Assembly (NCBI GenBank): GCA_902617895.1 | Contig: CACMYJ010000002.1 | Location: 1 to 64,000, forward strand | Direction of reading: 5' to 3' | Length of the DNA: 64,000 bases | From: an uncultured Pelagibacteraceae bacterium | Lineage (GTDB): Bacteria; Pseudomonadota; Alphaproteobacteria; Pelagibacterales; Pelagibacteraceae | Shown: positions 62,917 through 64,000 of the stretch, one piece after another | How the letters are laid out: each line of letters opens with the position of its first letter | Position numbering within the stretch: position 1 is the first letter of the stretch | The notes under the pieces: generated by a model | What the model was told of the DNA's origin: nothing | Database searches by the model: none | The model's input: the letters and a program-made list of their open reading frames with translations, nothing else | Position numbers and translations under genes: made by a program

Positions 62917-64000
62917 TATTTACCTTTCTTTTTCTTTTTATTCTTATCGTACTCTTTTCTTTTCTCAATTAAAATAAGAGCTTCTTCCATTGTTAATTCA
63001 ATTGGGTCTTTTTCCTCAGGTATAGTAGCGTTTAATGACTTGTATTTAATATAAGGCCCATATTGACCTTTCATAATTCTTACTGGTTTTTTATCCTCAG
63101 GATGTTCACCGAGATCTTTAATCAAAGATGATGAAATTCTTCCAGGTTTTGCCTCAGCTATTAGAGTTACGGCTCTATTAAGACCAATGCTAAATATTTC
63201 TTCAACATTCTCTAAACGTGCAGATTTATTTTCACACTTTAAATAAGGCCCAAAACGACCAATATTTACAGTAATATCTTTATCATTTTCTGGATTTTTA
63301 CCTAAACTTATTGGAAGTGAACATAAATACTTAGCTCTATCTAAATCTATACTTTTAATATCAATTCCCTTGGGGATAGATACATTTTTCATATTATTAT
63401 CTTCTTTTTTTATTTTTTTCTTTTTCTTTTTTTCTTCTTCAACATTATCAATTTCTTTTTCATATTGTAGATAGGGACCAAATCTTCCATTTTTTAAATA
63501 TATGTCTTTACCTATATCATTTTGACCAATTAATTTTGGTTCAGCCAAAGTTAATTGTTGAGCTGCTTTTGACTTTGAAAGAGGTCGTGTAAATTTACAA
63601 TCTGGATAATTTGAACATCCAATAAAAGCACCACCACGAAAACTATTTTTTAAACTTAATTGACCACTTTCACATAATTTGCATTTTCTGTTAATTTTTC
63701 CATCTTTATCGACCTCAAATATTAATGAGCCTAAACTCTCATTAAGCATATCTAAGACTTCTCTAGTACGTTTTTCTTTAACTTCTGATACATTCAAATT
63801 AAAATCTCTCCAAAATTCCTCCAAGACTTTAATCCAATTTTCTTTGCCAGCTGTAATATCGTCTAATTGATCTTCCAATTTTGCGGTAAAATCATAATCA
63901 ACATATTTTGAAAATAATTTTTCAAGAAAAGCAGAGAGTAACTTACCTCTATCTGTTGGAAAAAATCTTTTGTTATCTATATCCGCATAACCTCTATTTG
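62916..64000 (-). CDS. topA: DNA topoisomerase I (3' part; truncated by window edge)
   Basis: Frame open to window edge (...YVDYDFTAKLEDQLDDITAGKENW); CxxC zinc domain CKLCESGQLSLKNSFRGGAFIGCSNYPDCKFTRPL and repeated GRFGPYLK C-terminal motifs. Confidence 0.93.
   Translation of the reverse strand, partial: NRGYADIDNKRFFPTDRGKLLSAFLEKLFSKYVDYDFTAKLEDQLDDITAGKENWIKVLEEFWRDFNLNVSEVKEKRTREVLDMLNESLGSLIFEVDKDGKINRKCKLCESGQLSLKNSFRGGAFIGCSNYPDCKFTRPLSKSKAAQQLTLAEPKLIGQNDIGKDIYLKNGRFGPYLQYEKEIDNVEEEKKKKKKIKKEDNNMKNVSIPKGIDIKSIDLDRAKYLCSLPISLGKNPENDKDITVNIGRFGPYLKCENKSARLENVEEIFSIGLNRAVTLIAEAKPGRISSSLIKDLGEHPEDKKPVRIMKGQYGPYIKYKSLNATIPEEKDPIELTMEEALILIEKRKEYDKNKKKKKGK

Noticed and set aside
63679-63870. 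Plus-strand 63-aa ORF inside topA
   Set aside because: Antisense to the topoisomerase zinc-domain region; no independent support

Overview
AT-rich, densely packed alphaproteobacterial chromosome segment, most consistent with a SAR11 / Ca. Pelagibacter-type genome. This identity is inferred from base composition, gene order and protein content; no search was run. The window has three parts. (1) Accessory region, about 0.1-14.7 kb. It contains a predicted anti-phage / modification-dependent island at 1.3-10.1 kb: TerB-like protein, MutL/MORC-type GHKL ATPase, Z1-domain SF2 helicase-like protein, PD-(D/E)XK DUF4420-like nuclease, AIPR/AbiR-like protein, and a convergent C5-cytosine methyltransferase. 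This is followed by about 0.6 kb of non-coding DNA with a 53-bp direct repeat and a 22-bp-stem hairpin, then a phage-like cassette of small overlapping genes that includes a Cas4/RecB-like nuclease. (2) Metabolic/surface islands next to tRNA genes, 14.7-27 kb. A tripartite tricarboxylate transporter lies between two ComA (phosphosulfolactate synthase)-like genes and is followed by glycosyltransferases and a methyltransferase. This block is bracketed by a degenerate 5'-half copy of tRNA-Leu and the intact tRNA-Leu. Two partial 3' copies of tRNA-Thr lie upstream of the intact tRNA-Thr and delimit a candidate small integrase-less mobile element at about 25.38-26.98 kb. (3) Conserved core, 27-64 kb: rlmB-like, tRNA-Tyr, tRNA-Gly, tuf, tRNA-Trp, secE-nusG-rplKAJL-rpoBC-rpsLG-fusA, and S10/spc/alpha through rplQ (no rpmD ORF seen), then rluA-family, lipB, mgtE, panC, galU, ugd, RidA family and the 3' part of topA. 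The best candidate for an unusual system is the 1.3-10.1 kb GHKL/Z1/nuclease/AIPR/Dcm island with a TerB-like first gene. The next is the tRNA-Thr-nested mini-element.
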